From: Quillaja saponaria
Lineage: Eukaryota > Streptophyta > Magnoliopsida > Fabales > Quillajaceae
Reading direction: 5' to 3'
NCBI GenBank assembly: GCA_029379385.1
Contig: CM055612.1
Span: 18,352,001 to 18,416,000 of the forward strand
DNA length: 64,000 nucleotides
This document shows positions 15,546-27,279 of this stretch, piece after piece (the stretch's first letter is position 1; each line of letters opens with the position of its first letter). The notes under the pieces were generated by a model. The model was not told the origin of the DNA and searched no databases. It saw only the letters and a list, made by a program, of their open reading frames with translations. Both the position numbers and the translations under genes were made by a program.

Positions 15546-18500
15546 GCCTAAAATTTTAATTTAAGGAACCATATAAAATTTTAAATAAAATATTGTCTTA
15601 AGAATGTGATGTAATAATTCCTTACCCTTTGTCCTAACTATGACAAGATCACGAACACATGAGAATTTGTCTTCTGTATTTCTTGACGATCTAACATCAA
15701 ATGTAGGTTCATATTTAGCTGCCAATTTGTTGATCTCGTTGCTTGCTTTATTGAAACTTTCATTATATTGAGCAGTATAGTATGACATTCTTTTGCAACT
15801 ATAGCATAGCATGCCATATTGAAAACTAATTAGCCTTTCCTCTGTCATATTTGGATGGTTCGATAAACCATCATAACTTTTGGGATTCTTTATCCACCTA
15901 TTTAGGATGCAAGATTAAGGAATTTCAAATATTCATTGGTTTTTCATAACACCAATCACTGTGACAAGAAGAAATATTGATTGCCTTAAAATGCTTACAA
16001 TTACACTTCAACACCATTTCAGACTCATCAAAAGATACTATCGTATGAGAATCTCCATCAATATAACAAAAAACATATCGATGCATCCTTTCATGCTCAT
16101 TATGCTCTACAATATTTATATTGTTACTATCCCTCAATCTCATAAATGAACCAATGAAATATCGTTTGTATGTATAGTTTGGCTGCATGAGCTTCTAGTC
16201 TATGAATTCTAGTTTTAAGTACTAGTGTAGAGTACATGTAGTTAAAATCTTCTTTTGTCTCGTTCTTACGAAACCTTTTCATAGCCCTGCAGAAATATTG
16301 TATAAATTCAATCAAACTATAAGAATTCTTCAAAAAAGTCTTCAACCTCGAATTTATCTCTTCTGATCTTGAGGTGGCCTTAAGTTCACAAAACCATTTG
16401 CCCCGAAGGTATGCACCTACCCTAAATACTACACTTCTTATATAACTTTTGGAGCTACTCATTTTCTACTAGCCTAAATTTGTCAAGAGTTTCATCCTAC
16501 ATGGCATCAAATTAATGGATAGAAAAATCTCCATATAATAACTTCACAAATTCAATAGCAAATCCAGGATTAGCAATGTAAGACTGTACATTATGATGAA
16601 AATGTCATTCACAAAGTCTATGTGATACCTCAAGAGCAACAACCTCAATTGCCTTTCGTAATTGCCTTATTACCATCCATTACAGAAGAGACAGCTTCTT
16701 TCAATGCCATTATACGGAAATTCAAGTATCAAAGACCGCCAAATAATATTGCAATTTCAATCTTAGATAGTTATCAAAGACTGCATGGCCTCTGATACTA
16801 TTAAAGACTGCAATTTTTATTTTCAGATACTGCAATGTGCTGATCTTTGTTATGGATCTCCTTTGCTTTATTAATCTTGTTATCAAAATTTACTCGCGGT
16901 CTTCGATAGTCAGCCTTTGATAATCTTCAGAGATTGTGTAGCAGTCTTTCATACTCTTCAGAAACTGATAACAGTCTTTGATAGTTCAGAAACAATAATT
17001 TTTAGTTATCAAAAACCGCAAATTGGGATCTCTTATAGCTTAATTATGATCTCTGGAAATAAAATTATAATATCATCATCCAAAATATATTATTTAGGTT
17101 TAAAATATCTATTGATCACAAAAATAACAATAGAATACTAATTAAAAATTTCAAGTCATATATATTTATTAATAAAAACATAACATGAAAATCCAATTCA
17201 AGACTTTATAGTATTAAATTGGGTTACATGTTTAAAAAGTTCAAACAACTACAAACTAAAACTAAAGGCCGTGCCAAATCAGCATCGTTATGTTGATCAC
17301 GTGAGTCTTCATTCTAAGACTGTTGAGCTCCCAAAGATGAAGGAATAGTCTGCAATGAAACAATTTTATAGGAATCAATTTCATATTACTTTGCAATGTA
17401 ATTAATTAGTAAGTTAAGAAAAATACTTAGCAACATAACAAAGTTCACATTTACAAATACTTAACAGATATATAACCTTTCACATAAGTATGTCAAGCAA
17501 AGCATCAGTGTTACTTATAATTTAGAGCCACAAAATGTGAACCAAGACATAGTGGTCCTGAGCTCAGTCTGCAAAGGTTGCCTTGAATACCATGATGCTA
17601 CAATGATCAAGAGGGACTGGTAACATATATCTTACACAAAAATGGAAATCAAAGTAACATGATCCACAATGCCAAGAACTAGAAAATGTGAAACAACAGA
17701 AGACTACTTGACTCGAATCAATTGCTGCAAAATGACCAACTCTTATTCCTTCTTGCCCTAGTTTTCTTGGTTGTCCATAGTCACCAAAAAACACCCAAAA
17801 CAATGTTGATCGAGGCCTATTTACCATAACAGTATATACCAAAATCAATGCAGCTATGATCTTGCAGAGAGAAAAAAAAAGTTTTTTTATCTTCTTTTTT
17901 GTTCCACTCAAAGTTCATGTAGTGTTGCCATTTGAAAGCAAGAATTCCAAGAAACAAATGGAACACACTGTCATTTTAATTAGAAGATCCCTAAATGCAT
18001 ATTTAGTTTGAATGAAAACAATATATAAATATATATATAAAACAAATGGAATACACTGTTAATTTCTTTCCTAGAATATTGCATCTGACATATAACTCAC
18101 TTTTATTCAATGGAAAAGGACTTAGCAGAGAAAAACTGACCTATTAGACAGCAATAGCGTGAAAGCCTAACTATAAGTAATGAAAAAGACTGCACAATGA
18201 ACCTCTAAAGCTTCAGCAATGCAAGTGGTCTCTGGTCCTTATTTTCAAACATGATAGCTGTAAATGAAAAATACACACAATCAGAGTCAAATAATTTCCT
18301 CAAGTTTTATAGAAGGATCTATATTAATAAACTGTAACTAGCTTATATAAAAGGAAATCATTGGTTTCAAGAGTCTACCATTGAAACTAACAAGTCTAAG
18401 AAAATGAAATCTATCTTTGCTTTATTCATTGCTCGTCTCCTAGTAAGATATTCTCAAAACAATTGCCTGCAAGTTTATTCTCCTCTATTAGCACTGCTAT

Positions 18501-20046
18501 GTAATCACTAATTGAACTGCTATGAATCTTTTTTATTTAAATAATTCTCCCTGCACAAGTGCACTAATATACATAAACACACTACATGACAAATAATTCT
18601 TGTTCAAAGCCCGGTAATTTAGCATTACAATTAGCTATCTACCAGAATCCAAGTAACTCTCAATTAGCACTATCCACTCCATGGCAACAATAAAGAATGG
18701 GAAGTTTGATGACAACAAATCTCCAATCAATAAGTTTCTGCTAGCTGAGTGTTGACATGCTTCTCATTTATTACAATTTATACAAAAGAAGAGTCATCCT
18801 TAATTAGTCTTTGAATCACATAAAAGCCGAATAAAACAAGCAATATCTGGCATTTAATTGTAAATTGATGGCACTAGCAACTTACTTCTACACACATTTC
18901 TTAACATTTTAACTATAGCTAACACCAGCACAGCCCCATCTAAATTTCCATTATATATAGCTCTAAACACGATTCTCCCTAGTTACTACCACAGCCACAC
19001 ACAACCATCATAACCAGGAACCTTTAACACATCCACGGATTCTCTGAGCTATCATTACATAATTGATGTTCCACATACTGGGTAAACCTTAACTATACCA
19101 TAAGTAAGCACCCTATAAATTTTTTTGCAGCATATACTTTAGCAGCCAGAGTAATATACACAGTTGGGACAAAAGCCAATGCTAAGCCTAAGATGCTAAA
19201 TATGCCATCCTTTAAATATACATGTAACCAGTAAGGTGGAATTAAAATTACTAGAGAAGTCATCATCATCTTTGGAAAATTTCAGGATACCGCTATCCAA
19301 TTGTCAGGAACAATAACAACATTTAGTTAAAATGTGCTCCATTCCTAATCACATATAAATTAATCCTTCCACCCCTGGGAAGTTAACTGGTTCTAGACTA
19401 ATCTCAGAGGCATATATACCTGCACAGGGCATAGTGCCTTTGTCCAGTGATGAAGACCTGCTTCTAGATTAATCCAATTGCTCTCTCTGTGGCAGCCTTC
19501 AAACGTGCTGTTGGCATTGGAATATTCATTCTCGCTCCAACTTGGACTTCTCCCACCTACTATCTGCAATGTTCTCAATCTGATTACTAGATGGAATCTA
19601 TAAATAAAACCAAACTAAGTTAAACAGGAAGACCTTGGGTACTAAAATAGTCCCAAGAGACAATTCTCCACGGAAGGAGACAAGTTTGGCAAAGAAGGCG
19701 ATAACACAGAAGTTTCATTCTACTTTTCACCAGCTTTCTGATAATGTCAGCCAACAACAAGATCACAATCTAACTCAGAAGTAAAAGAGTCTTTACACCA
19801 ACAGGTTTAGAAATATAGACAAGAGCACCAACAGTTTCTACTCTGATGTAAGTTAACTACAACTTTTCCAGAATTCCTAACTTATTCCATAAACTAGTTC
19901 ATTTTTAACACCCTACAATAAATTAACATGGTAATGCTTGATTTTATAGGCAGAACAAATAGAAAGAAGCATGATAACAAATTCTTTTAGCCAGCAATGT
20001 TTCCATTATTAGGACTTTGTAAAGACAAATACCTCCAATCTGTTGT

Positions 20047-20212
20047 TGCTAAAATTACTGTTTATCCTCTACAAGATTAGAAAACTAACCTTATACATAA
20101 TAAAAAAAAAATCCCTATTATGTATAAATAAATAAAAACTAACCTTATACATGAGTTATGAGCTAAAATTACTGTTTATCCTACACAAGATTAGAAAACT
20201 AACCTTATGCTA
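20047..20212. repeat. Imperfect local duplication
   Basis: A block of about 50 bp (gctaaaattactgtttatcc, then acaagattagaaaactaacc) occurs at about 20048-20096 and again at about 20163-20211. A nearby acataataaaaa...atccct stretch is partly mirrored in inverse orientation by agggattttattatgt near 20215. It lies within the CACTA-like insertion. Confidence 0.75.
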
Positions 20213-21264
20213 TAGGGATTTTATTATGTACAACGAGGAGCCCTCAGGAAAGAAGGCTTCCAGAGAATTCTATACAAATAGAAAACAAGGAACTTGAGAA
20301 CAAAATGAAAAAATTCAGCATAAGGAAACAATAGGATCACAGGAAAGAAATAGTAAGTTCACTATCAAATAGAAAAGTGAAAACGCCACAAAAGCAGTTG
20401 CCAGCCAAAGTGTCAAAACCATATACAAAGAAAAATAAAAATAATAAAGTAAAGAATGGATGGTCAACCAACAAAGAATGGGTCAAAAGGCAAAGAAAAG
20501 CATGAAGTATAGTTATATAAGAACAATAAGCAAATCTAAAATGCTACATACATAATTCTAGATTCTTTTTTTCTTATATCAAAGAAATCCTGAATAGTTT
20601 TAAAAAATCTGAAATTTACTCTCAGAAAAACAATGCAACCATAGAAATGTTTCTGTCTTATTAGCAAGGAAACCAACCGACAGGTTCCCAACAATGAATC
20701 ATACATTAAGGAAACTAGCTCTATTGTCTTCCTAAAGTTAGCTTTCCTTTTGGTTTTGCCCTTAATAGCTGGTCTACTTCTATACATGGTTATGTTATGT
20801 GTCACTGCTTACCCTTAGTTGTCAATTGGTTGTACAAAAAACAACCTTAAATTAAGGAAAGATAACCTTTATGTGTGTATACTAATAGTTGTAATTAATA
20901 CATATATGACAGGTTCCCAACAATGAAATTCATACAAAGCCATATATACCTGTTCAGATATATATATCACTATGTTTAATAAAAGAGAAAATCCATTCTT
21001 TCACTTTCACTTACATTTTTAAGGGAAGGGCTGCCTAATAAGCTTGTATATTGCTTTTTGACCCTTAATTGCATGCCCTCAAATTTAGTGATAGAATTGA
21101 CTTACTGCATAAGAGAGCGTCAATTGGATACTGCCAGTCTATTCAACAACAAAAATACGTGAAGATTTTGATGTTGCCTTTACAACAATGTAAAAAATTA
21201 AATTAAATTAAAATAAAAGGGACAAAGGCTATTATATGGAATTTAATGGCTGTGAAAACAAGAA

Positions 21265-21293
21265 GGGGGGGGGGGGTGGGGGGTGGGGGGGGG
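21265..21293 (+). repeat. Poly-G tract with quadruplex potential
   Basis: A 29-bp run of G interrupted only by single T bases (runs of about 12, 6 and 9 G). It lies in an otherwise AT-rich context inside the CACTA-like insertion. Four or more G-triplets with very short loops would be able to form a G-quadruplex on this strand. Confidence 0.9.
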
Positions 21294-21672
21294 TGCATTT
21301 TTTTAACACAATAGCAAATGCAACTCTTTTTCTCAACCAAAATCATTTTCCCCCAAGAAATGTGTTTTTGTATTCATTTATCTAAGCACCTCTTAGACAG
21401 CATCTCCAAAAAATTAATTTCCAGTGAACCCTTTGACAAGAAAAGAATGGGCCAGCATTTGCTTATAATTGGATTATGGCTTTACACAACAAGGAATGCT
21501 ACTTAAAATTAAATATTATAACCACCATCGCTAACATATCACCATCAACAACATAGAAGCATCTCAATCACCAACACTAATACCTGATCCAGCATTAAAT
21601 ATCTATCAAAAAAGAGTTCAAACTTCATTAGAACCACTGGCACTATCCAATAGAGAGTAAAAGAATTAGGAC

Positions 21673-21768
21673 AAGTCTGACTCTTTATTTGATTCAGTAT
21701 ATGAATTACCTATTTGAGCCAAGTCTGACGTTTTATTTGATTCAGTATATGAATTACCTATTTGAGCC
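21673..21768. repeat. 48-bp tandem direct repeat, two units
   Basis: Two adjacent 48-bp units beginning aagtctgac and ending cctatttgagcc, at 21673-21720 and 21721-21768, differ at only two positions. This is a recent duplication inside the CACTA-like insertion. Confidence 0.95.
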
Positions 21769-22837
21769 AATGCCTAACGAAAACATAATGACATCAATTA
21801 AACAACAAGTAGAAGAAACTGAAGAAAATTTTTATTAAAACAACAAATTCGAAAAGACTACCTCTTTTTCAGGAGGAAGCTCATTTTCAAATAAAAAATT
21901 ATATCTCTTTCTAAACCTGTAAGACCCAAGAAAACACGACATTTATTCAACAACAAACATGCCTATACCAAAAACAACAGACTTCCTTCTAATGCAAACT
22001 TGAGGTTTGTCTGAGAGCTATAAATAAGACAGCCACATGTAAATTATCCATAGCAGAACATAATTGGCAGAGCAAGCATGTGTTAGGAGAGAAGCTTACC
22101 CCTCGGTAAATCTGATTGTATGGTAAGGTATTCTTGCCTTCCTCTCTTTCCCTGCCCCTTGGATTTACTGGTCTATCAAATTTGAATAGTACGCCCTACT
22201 GCTCTAAACTTATCCTATCCTGTAAGACTACAACAATCCATTATAACTTCTTAGCTTCGACATCTCACTGTCGAGCTTAAAGTAGTAGGACCAACCCACC
22301 AAAAGTGAATAACACATCGAATGCCCAGCTCAAGGTGTCTATGTTAAGGTGTTCCTACCTTACTCTCAAGTCTAAGCCATAAGCAAACATAAGCATTGCT
22401 TTGATGTAAATAGAATCTCCCAAGCTCCAAAAATCACATGCTCACCCCTCTGTAAAAACAATTCCTAGAAAATTAATGCTTGCTATCCACAACCACAAGA
22501 AGTAGAGAGAAAAATGGTCACCTAGAATCATACATCTAAAAACCTAAACTAAGCAAAGGGATAATAAAGAAATGTTATAAGATAAGCTCTGCCATGAATA
22601 AATCCTAGCTTAAATTCCAGAAATCAGTATTCTGTCGGGGACGGCACTAGAAACTTCTTCACGGTGGCTGGAGCTGACTTCGGGCGGTAGGACAATAGCT
22701 GGATGACTAAGGTGACTTCACTCGCTTAATCAAAATCTCTTTTCCTCTGGATTTTCTCTTCAACAGCTACTGGTCTTTCTCACTGCCGATTTTTCTGAAA
22801 ATGAACTAGGAAATCGGGCTTTTGTTTTGGGTTAATC

Positions 22838-22887
22838 ATCTGAGACCGTACATGCTGTCTCTACTAATATAATGTACGGTCTCAGAT
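22838..22887. other. Perfect 16-bp inverted repeat (hairpin)
   Basis: Arms atctgagaccgtacat (22838-22853) and atgtacggtctcagat (22872-22887) are perfect reverse complements separated by an 18-base loop. The arms contain the gagaccgt motif repeated through the subterminal region of the surrounding insertion. It may be a transposase-binding arrangement or the end of a smaller nested element. Confidence 0.9.
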
Positions 22888-24239
22888 ACAATTATTAAAA
22901 AAAGTTTAATAATTATCGAAGATAGAAAATAGGGTAATTGATAATATTCCTACAATCTTTGGTAGTTTGGCGCCATTTGGTGCCAAATAATTTCACCTAT
23001 CAGAGACTGTGATTTTAACATTAGAGACAATAAGTGTTGTTATATCGGAGATAGCAAATAATAGTCTTTGAAAACTGATAAACGGTCTCACATAATTGTT
23101 ATCAGAAACCGTTATAAAGCTGTTTCTAGTAAGCAATCTTTAATGCCACATTTTCTTGTAATGTGCATATAACAAAATAATGTTTCTAATGCCCATATGT
23201 AAGTTTATACCTTCTCATTGGCAAGCAATGCACTAACAAATATGATTGTGGCCTTACGGTGATTTACAGTAGAAAAAATAACAAGTGACTTCTTATAAAT
23301 ATTTGTACAATATGTTGCTCAAACTATTTCCACATTACAAAAACATTCATAATCCAACCTAGACATCTCTTCAGCCCAAAAAATATGCTTCAACCGAACC
23401 TACATCATCCATTGTATGGTCCAAAAAACTTATTCATCTTGTTCTTTTTTTACTTGCAAGTATAATATGACAGCATTGACATCATTATCATCCATATTCC
23501 TGGGGCGACTACTACCCATATGGTTATGAAGATCCTTACTAAGAAACCCAATCTTATCATAGCCTACTGACTGTTATGATAATAGGCTTATTATTTGACA
23601 TGGCTTCATTCCAACACTACGAAAACTATTCACTTAAGCAATATCATCATCATTCATATTTCTATGAGAGCGAATAACATAAGTATGGTTAGGATGTGTA
23701 AGGTCGTGATTGTGATCTTTGACAAATCTTTTACTATCCACTCTAATGTATCCATATTCTTTTGAAATCGGAATTTGGCAAGACACTTGCATCTTCTTTC
23801 ACCCCTATGAGCAGACTTCCTATCTCTTTTATTTTTCCACTTTTCATCATGTTTACCCTATTTGTCACAAACCCTAAGATGACTTACTTTTGTTTCATCC
23901 ACACTACTAAGATAAAACTTATCCTTTTGAACACCAAATCCACAAGCCTTGGCCTATGCACAATAGAATTGTTCTGCTAATTCAATACTTTCAAACTTAT
24001 TTGACATTGCATCTGAAACAGTTAGCTCAAGTAATGATTTAATATTGCTGGCACATTGATTTTCACTATTACATACATCAAAATCATTTGGAGTCTCATT
24101 CACATCAAATATATATTTGTCACCTGTTGAACCCATCTTCAACCATTCTAAATTTTGTTGGTGTGGTTCACTGAAATATAAATATAATTGTTCATTTTCT
24201 ATTCATTACAACTAAAGCCATGCAAAACACAGAAATTAA

Positions 24240-24480
24240 CAAGATGAAATTTCTTTTTTTATTCGATCACCATGAACTAGATTCAACATATCAAAGTGAA
24301 TGAGAAATCAAACAGATTGTTACCCCAGTTATTAAATAGTTGGCAAATAAAACAAAACAAAAAACTAATAATTTCTTCATATTACCATAAACTAAGACAC
24401 TGATTATTTATAGTTTAAAAAAAAATAGATTATTTATTTGATTATTCCAAGCATGAAAGATTAATCAATATTTACAATAA
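24240..24480. repeat. Left part of a local duplication (partner at 29930-30170)
   Basis: The block from about 24300 (gttattaaatagttggcaaat, then aataatttcttca, ccataaactaag, and a final catgaaagattaatcaatatttaca) recurs at about 29990-30165. In this copy the sequence is cut at 24480 by the Harbinger element and continues at 29606; in the partner it runs on uninterrupted. Confidence 0.85.
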
Positions 24481-26109
24481 GGGTGCGTTTGTTTGGAGTC
24501 ATAAGAAATACTCATGTAGTATATGTTGCCCGGGTAACATAATTCAGGCAAACATTTCTCAAATAAAAACATTGTCTATGTTTGGTTTGGCCTTTTATTG
24601 TCCTGGAGATAAAAATGTTCTTGTTTGGTTATAAAACCCTATTTCCTAGAAAAATGTACATTTTGACTAAAATACCCCTATACAAAATTATAAGCTGCAT
24701 ATATTTAACAATTCAACCCCTACAAAAAAGGATTTTGGATACCTAAATACCCTGTATTTAACCAAAAGGAAAGAAAACTATATGAATAAAATAACAACTA
24801 ATTTATCACTTATTATACAAAATTGCTATTATTCTACAACTAATTTATCATTTATGCTAACATTTCTCTATAAGTAATTGAAACTATTCATTGTCCCAAC
24901 ATACTATCCATGAAATACACATAACATACAGTAACATAATACCAAGTAAAATGCCAAGTGCTGCTTCCCAACATCCTATCCATAGAAACCAACTTGCTGC
25001 TTCCCAAACATAAACCATAGTGTATGGTCTCTGTTCCAGAACTATAACATAACCAAAACCTGAAACCATTAAACAAATAATACTCCATACCAAACCTTGC
25101 ATGCACTAAAAAAATTAAAGCATACATAATAAAGATACTAATAATACCTAAATATCCTTTAACATACACAAACTTGCTATCTACATCAACCCTTGACAAA
25201 TGATATTTAAAAATATATATAATCACATCAGTCAACTATATCCCCTAATTTAAGTTGCTAAATGTAAAATAGAAATCCTATAAATTACTAGTTTCTCTAC
25301 AACCTTAAACAACTTCATATATTAGTTGCTCTACAACTTTTTTCTCAGTTCTATGTGCTAGAACTTCTAGCAAGCTACTATAGAGTAAAAATCCACCAAA
25401 CTCTCAAACTTTTGTCAAGGCTTCCACTATAGAGTAAAAATCCACCCCAAATTAACAAAGCTTACCATAAGCCTCCCTCTGCCATATACAAAACTATCAT
25501 AGTAACAAAAATGTGCATATACAAAACTACAACTACACACCTATGTGAACAGAACTCATAAAAAAACTACAACTAGAAATGTGCATAATGAAAACTTTTT
25601 TATATATAAATACAACTACAAATGTAATCATGCTTAACAAAACATAAGCTGAACTCATTAAAAACATAAATACTTAGCCTTCAAAGTGAACATAAGCTAC
25701 AAATGTGCATAAATATTCAACCACATGAAATTCCAAAGGCATAACCCATACACATCAAAATATACAAAAAAATTAGATATTGTTTCCGTGTCAAGATTGC
25801 CTACACTGAAACTACCTACATTTTTCTATTCTGTCCTTACCTAATGTCTTCTAAAACATCAAAAAATATATTATTTAGAAGACTCATAGGTTAGCTTCAT
25901 AGTTAATCTGCAATTCATCTGTATCATTTAATCCCCAACAAGCTCTCTAAATACAACAACTTCTAGTCATCTAGCACAGAGAAGAAGAAATTTGTTTTGT
26001 TCCCATCTGAACTCAAGATCTCACCTACTCTAATTCAGAGAATTAGAGTGAAGCTTTCTACTTTGGAGATTGCTTTAAAAACATTCAACCTCTTCTCAAC
26101 TTCATCTAT

Positions 26110-26681
26110 CTCATAGTTAGGACCTAACATATTGCATATCAAGTGCACAAACTAACATTGGTTGAAATTTCATTCTTCCTAGACCTGAACCTAAGTATAT
26201 CTATACTCAGCACATTCACTTTGATGTGGGAGCCATCAAGTTTACTTATTAAGAAAATAATAGAGATTAAATTAGTAAGATTATGTATGACTTATTTATA
26301 ATTACTTATTAATCTAAAAAGTTATTTAAAAATTGTTACCTAAATTTTTTTTCAACTATCATCATTGTTGTCCTCTTAAATAGGTCCTAGTTGTTTGAAA
26401 ATAAGCTTTTGATATCTTAATCTAGAGTGGTGACTTGTCATAACTCTGTTTAAGGTCCCAATTGATCTCATGAATTGCCTTTTCATAGTTCTAAATTTTT
26501 CATCATGAGCCATTACATTAAGAGCAATAGTTTCCATCTCTTCAATTCTCATATTCCTAATAGCCACTAAACCTCCAAGCCCCCTAAGCATACAACACAA
26601 GTTCCTAAATATCCTCCTATTTATCCTACAATTCTCTATGCAAGTTAAATCACTTAACAAGACAATCATATCAAAATTCAT
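26110..26681 (-). pseudogene. PIF/Harbinger transposase fragment
   Basis: The frame starting at 26681 carries the usual N-terminal region of plant PIF/Harbinger transposases: CIENCRINRRIFRNLC, a GGL, RNMRIEEMETIALNVMAHD, then KRQFMRSIGTLNR. A stop follows at 26376, in a stretch still alignable with the family (LGPI then an acidic segment). After a probable intron (about 26250-26330) the first catalytic aspartate motif appears as LDGSHI (codons at 26240-26223), followed by RFRSRKNEISTNV. The central and C-terminal parts with the remaining catalytic residues are missing, and frameshifts follow. Transposases of this family cut and paste the element at TAA/TTA targets; this copy is inactive. Confidence 0.85.
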
Positions 26682-27279
26682 ATTCCTAATGATACTTCTA
26701 CTATGAGTATCTCATTTTCTTTTTCTTTTTTTATATTCTTAATAGACATTATAGAAACTATAAAAACTATGCACACCAGTATAAGTAAGGTCAGACTATC
26801 TAACAAGTTAAGATGTAGCAACAAGCATGGCAGAATCATCTTATTCTTTGTCAATGGTATTAAATCCATTATCTGACATCTAAAAGAAAACAAAATAGTA
26901 TAAGAACCAGTATTATATGTGCACTAGTGTAATAGGGCTTAACCATCCTAATTTTTGTCAATGGTAATAAAATAATAATTGATAAAGTACAAAAGTGTCG
27001 AAGAACAAATCAATCATAATAATTATTGCTTATCAAAATGGAAATGAATATGAAGAGCAAAAAAATTCGTGACACTCGTTAGTAGTAGGTATTGTTTATA
27101 GGAATATGCAAATGGGAAAGAGAAAGTAATATAAGACTAGATATATATACAATAGTATAATCAGTACATATATCTAGTATTATCAATACTAGATATATAT
27201 ACAGACTAGGTATATATACAAAATTTTAAATGCAGGGAGTACCCCATGTAGACCAGAAAAAAACACAAACCTAGCTACC

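Larger units (their letters stand above)
16708..23137. mobile_element. CACTA-like insertion inside the FRS pseudogene
   Basis: FRS coding similarity stops at about 16708 and resumes at about 23147. Both inner edges carry many copies of short subterminal motifs in both orientations (tatcaaagaccgc, cagtctttgatag, tatcagagactgtg, aacggtctcac), the hallmark of CACTA/En-Spm elements. The left edge reads cattatacggaaa and the right edge, on the minus strand, tactagaaacagc; both resemble eroded CACTA ends. Flanking ctttcaatgcc (16698-16708) and ctttaatgcc (23138-23147) form a 10-11-bp near repeat, longer than the 3-bp duplication CACTA elements make, so a Mutator-like origin is an alternative. No transposase domain is recognised. 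The interior may hold short exon-like pieces on the minus strand (for example 21860-21915, 19430-19575 and 22640-22780), compatible with captured host sequence but unproven. Confidence 0.6.
15561..24142 (-). pseudogene. FAR1-related (FRS/MULE transposase-derived) pseudogene, split by a transposon
   Basis: Reading leftward on the minus strand: an acidic N-terminus from 24142; a FAR1 DNA-binding zinc-finger-like region at about 23980-23700 (FYCA, GFGVQKD, later basic stretches); a linker near 23570-23470 (VGYDKIGFLSKDLHNHMG); the start of the MULE transposase domain near 23290-23190 (VIFSTVNHRKATIIFVSALL); then a 6.4-kb insertion. The transposase resumes at about 16708-16560 (SSVMDGNKAI, HRLCEWHF once small frameshifts are allowed). 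From 16462 comes the usual FRS C-terminal region (LRGKWFCELKATSRSEEINS, then RLEAHAAKLY), and at about 15990 a SWIM zinc finger (CNCKHF...C.H). Stops and frameshifts abound. FRS proteins are domesticated Mutator transposases acting as nuclear transcription factors; this copy is dead. Confidence 0.85.

Noticed and set aside
17564..17911. 115-residue minus-strand frame as a membrane protein gene
   Set aside because: Inside the CACTA-like insertion; contains likely intron-like T-rich sequence, and the apparent membrane segments are compositional. At most one short captured exon.
24884..25235. Overlapping hydrophobic frames inside the Harbinger element
   Set aside because: No match to either protein typical of PIF/Harbinger (DDE_4 transposase or Myb-like), and T-rich composition explains the hydrophobicity.
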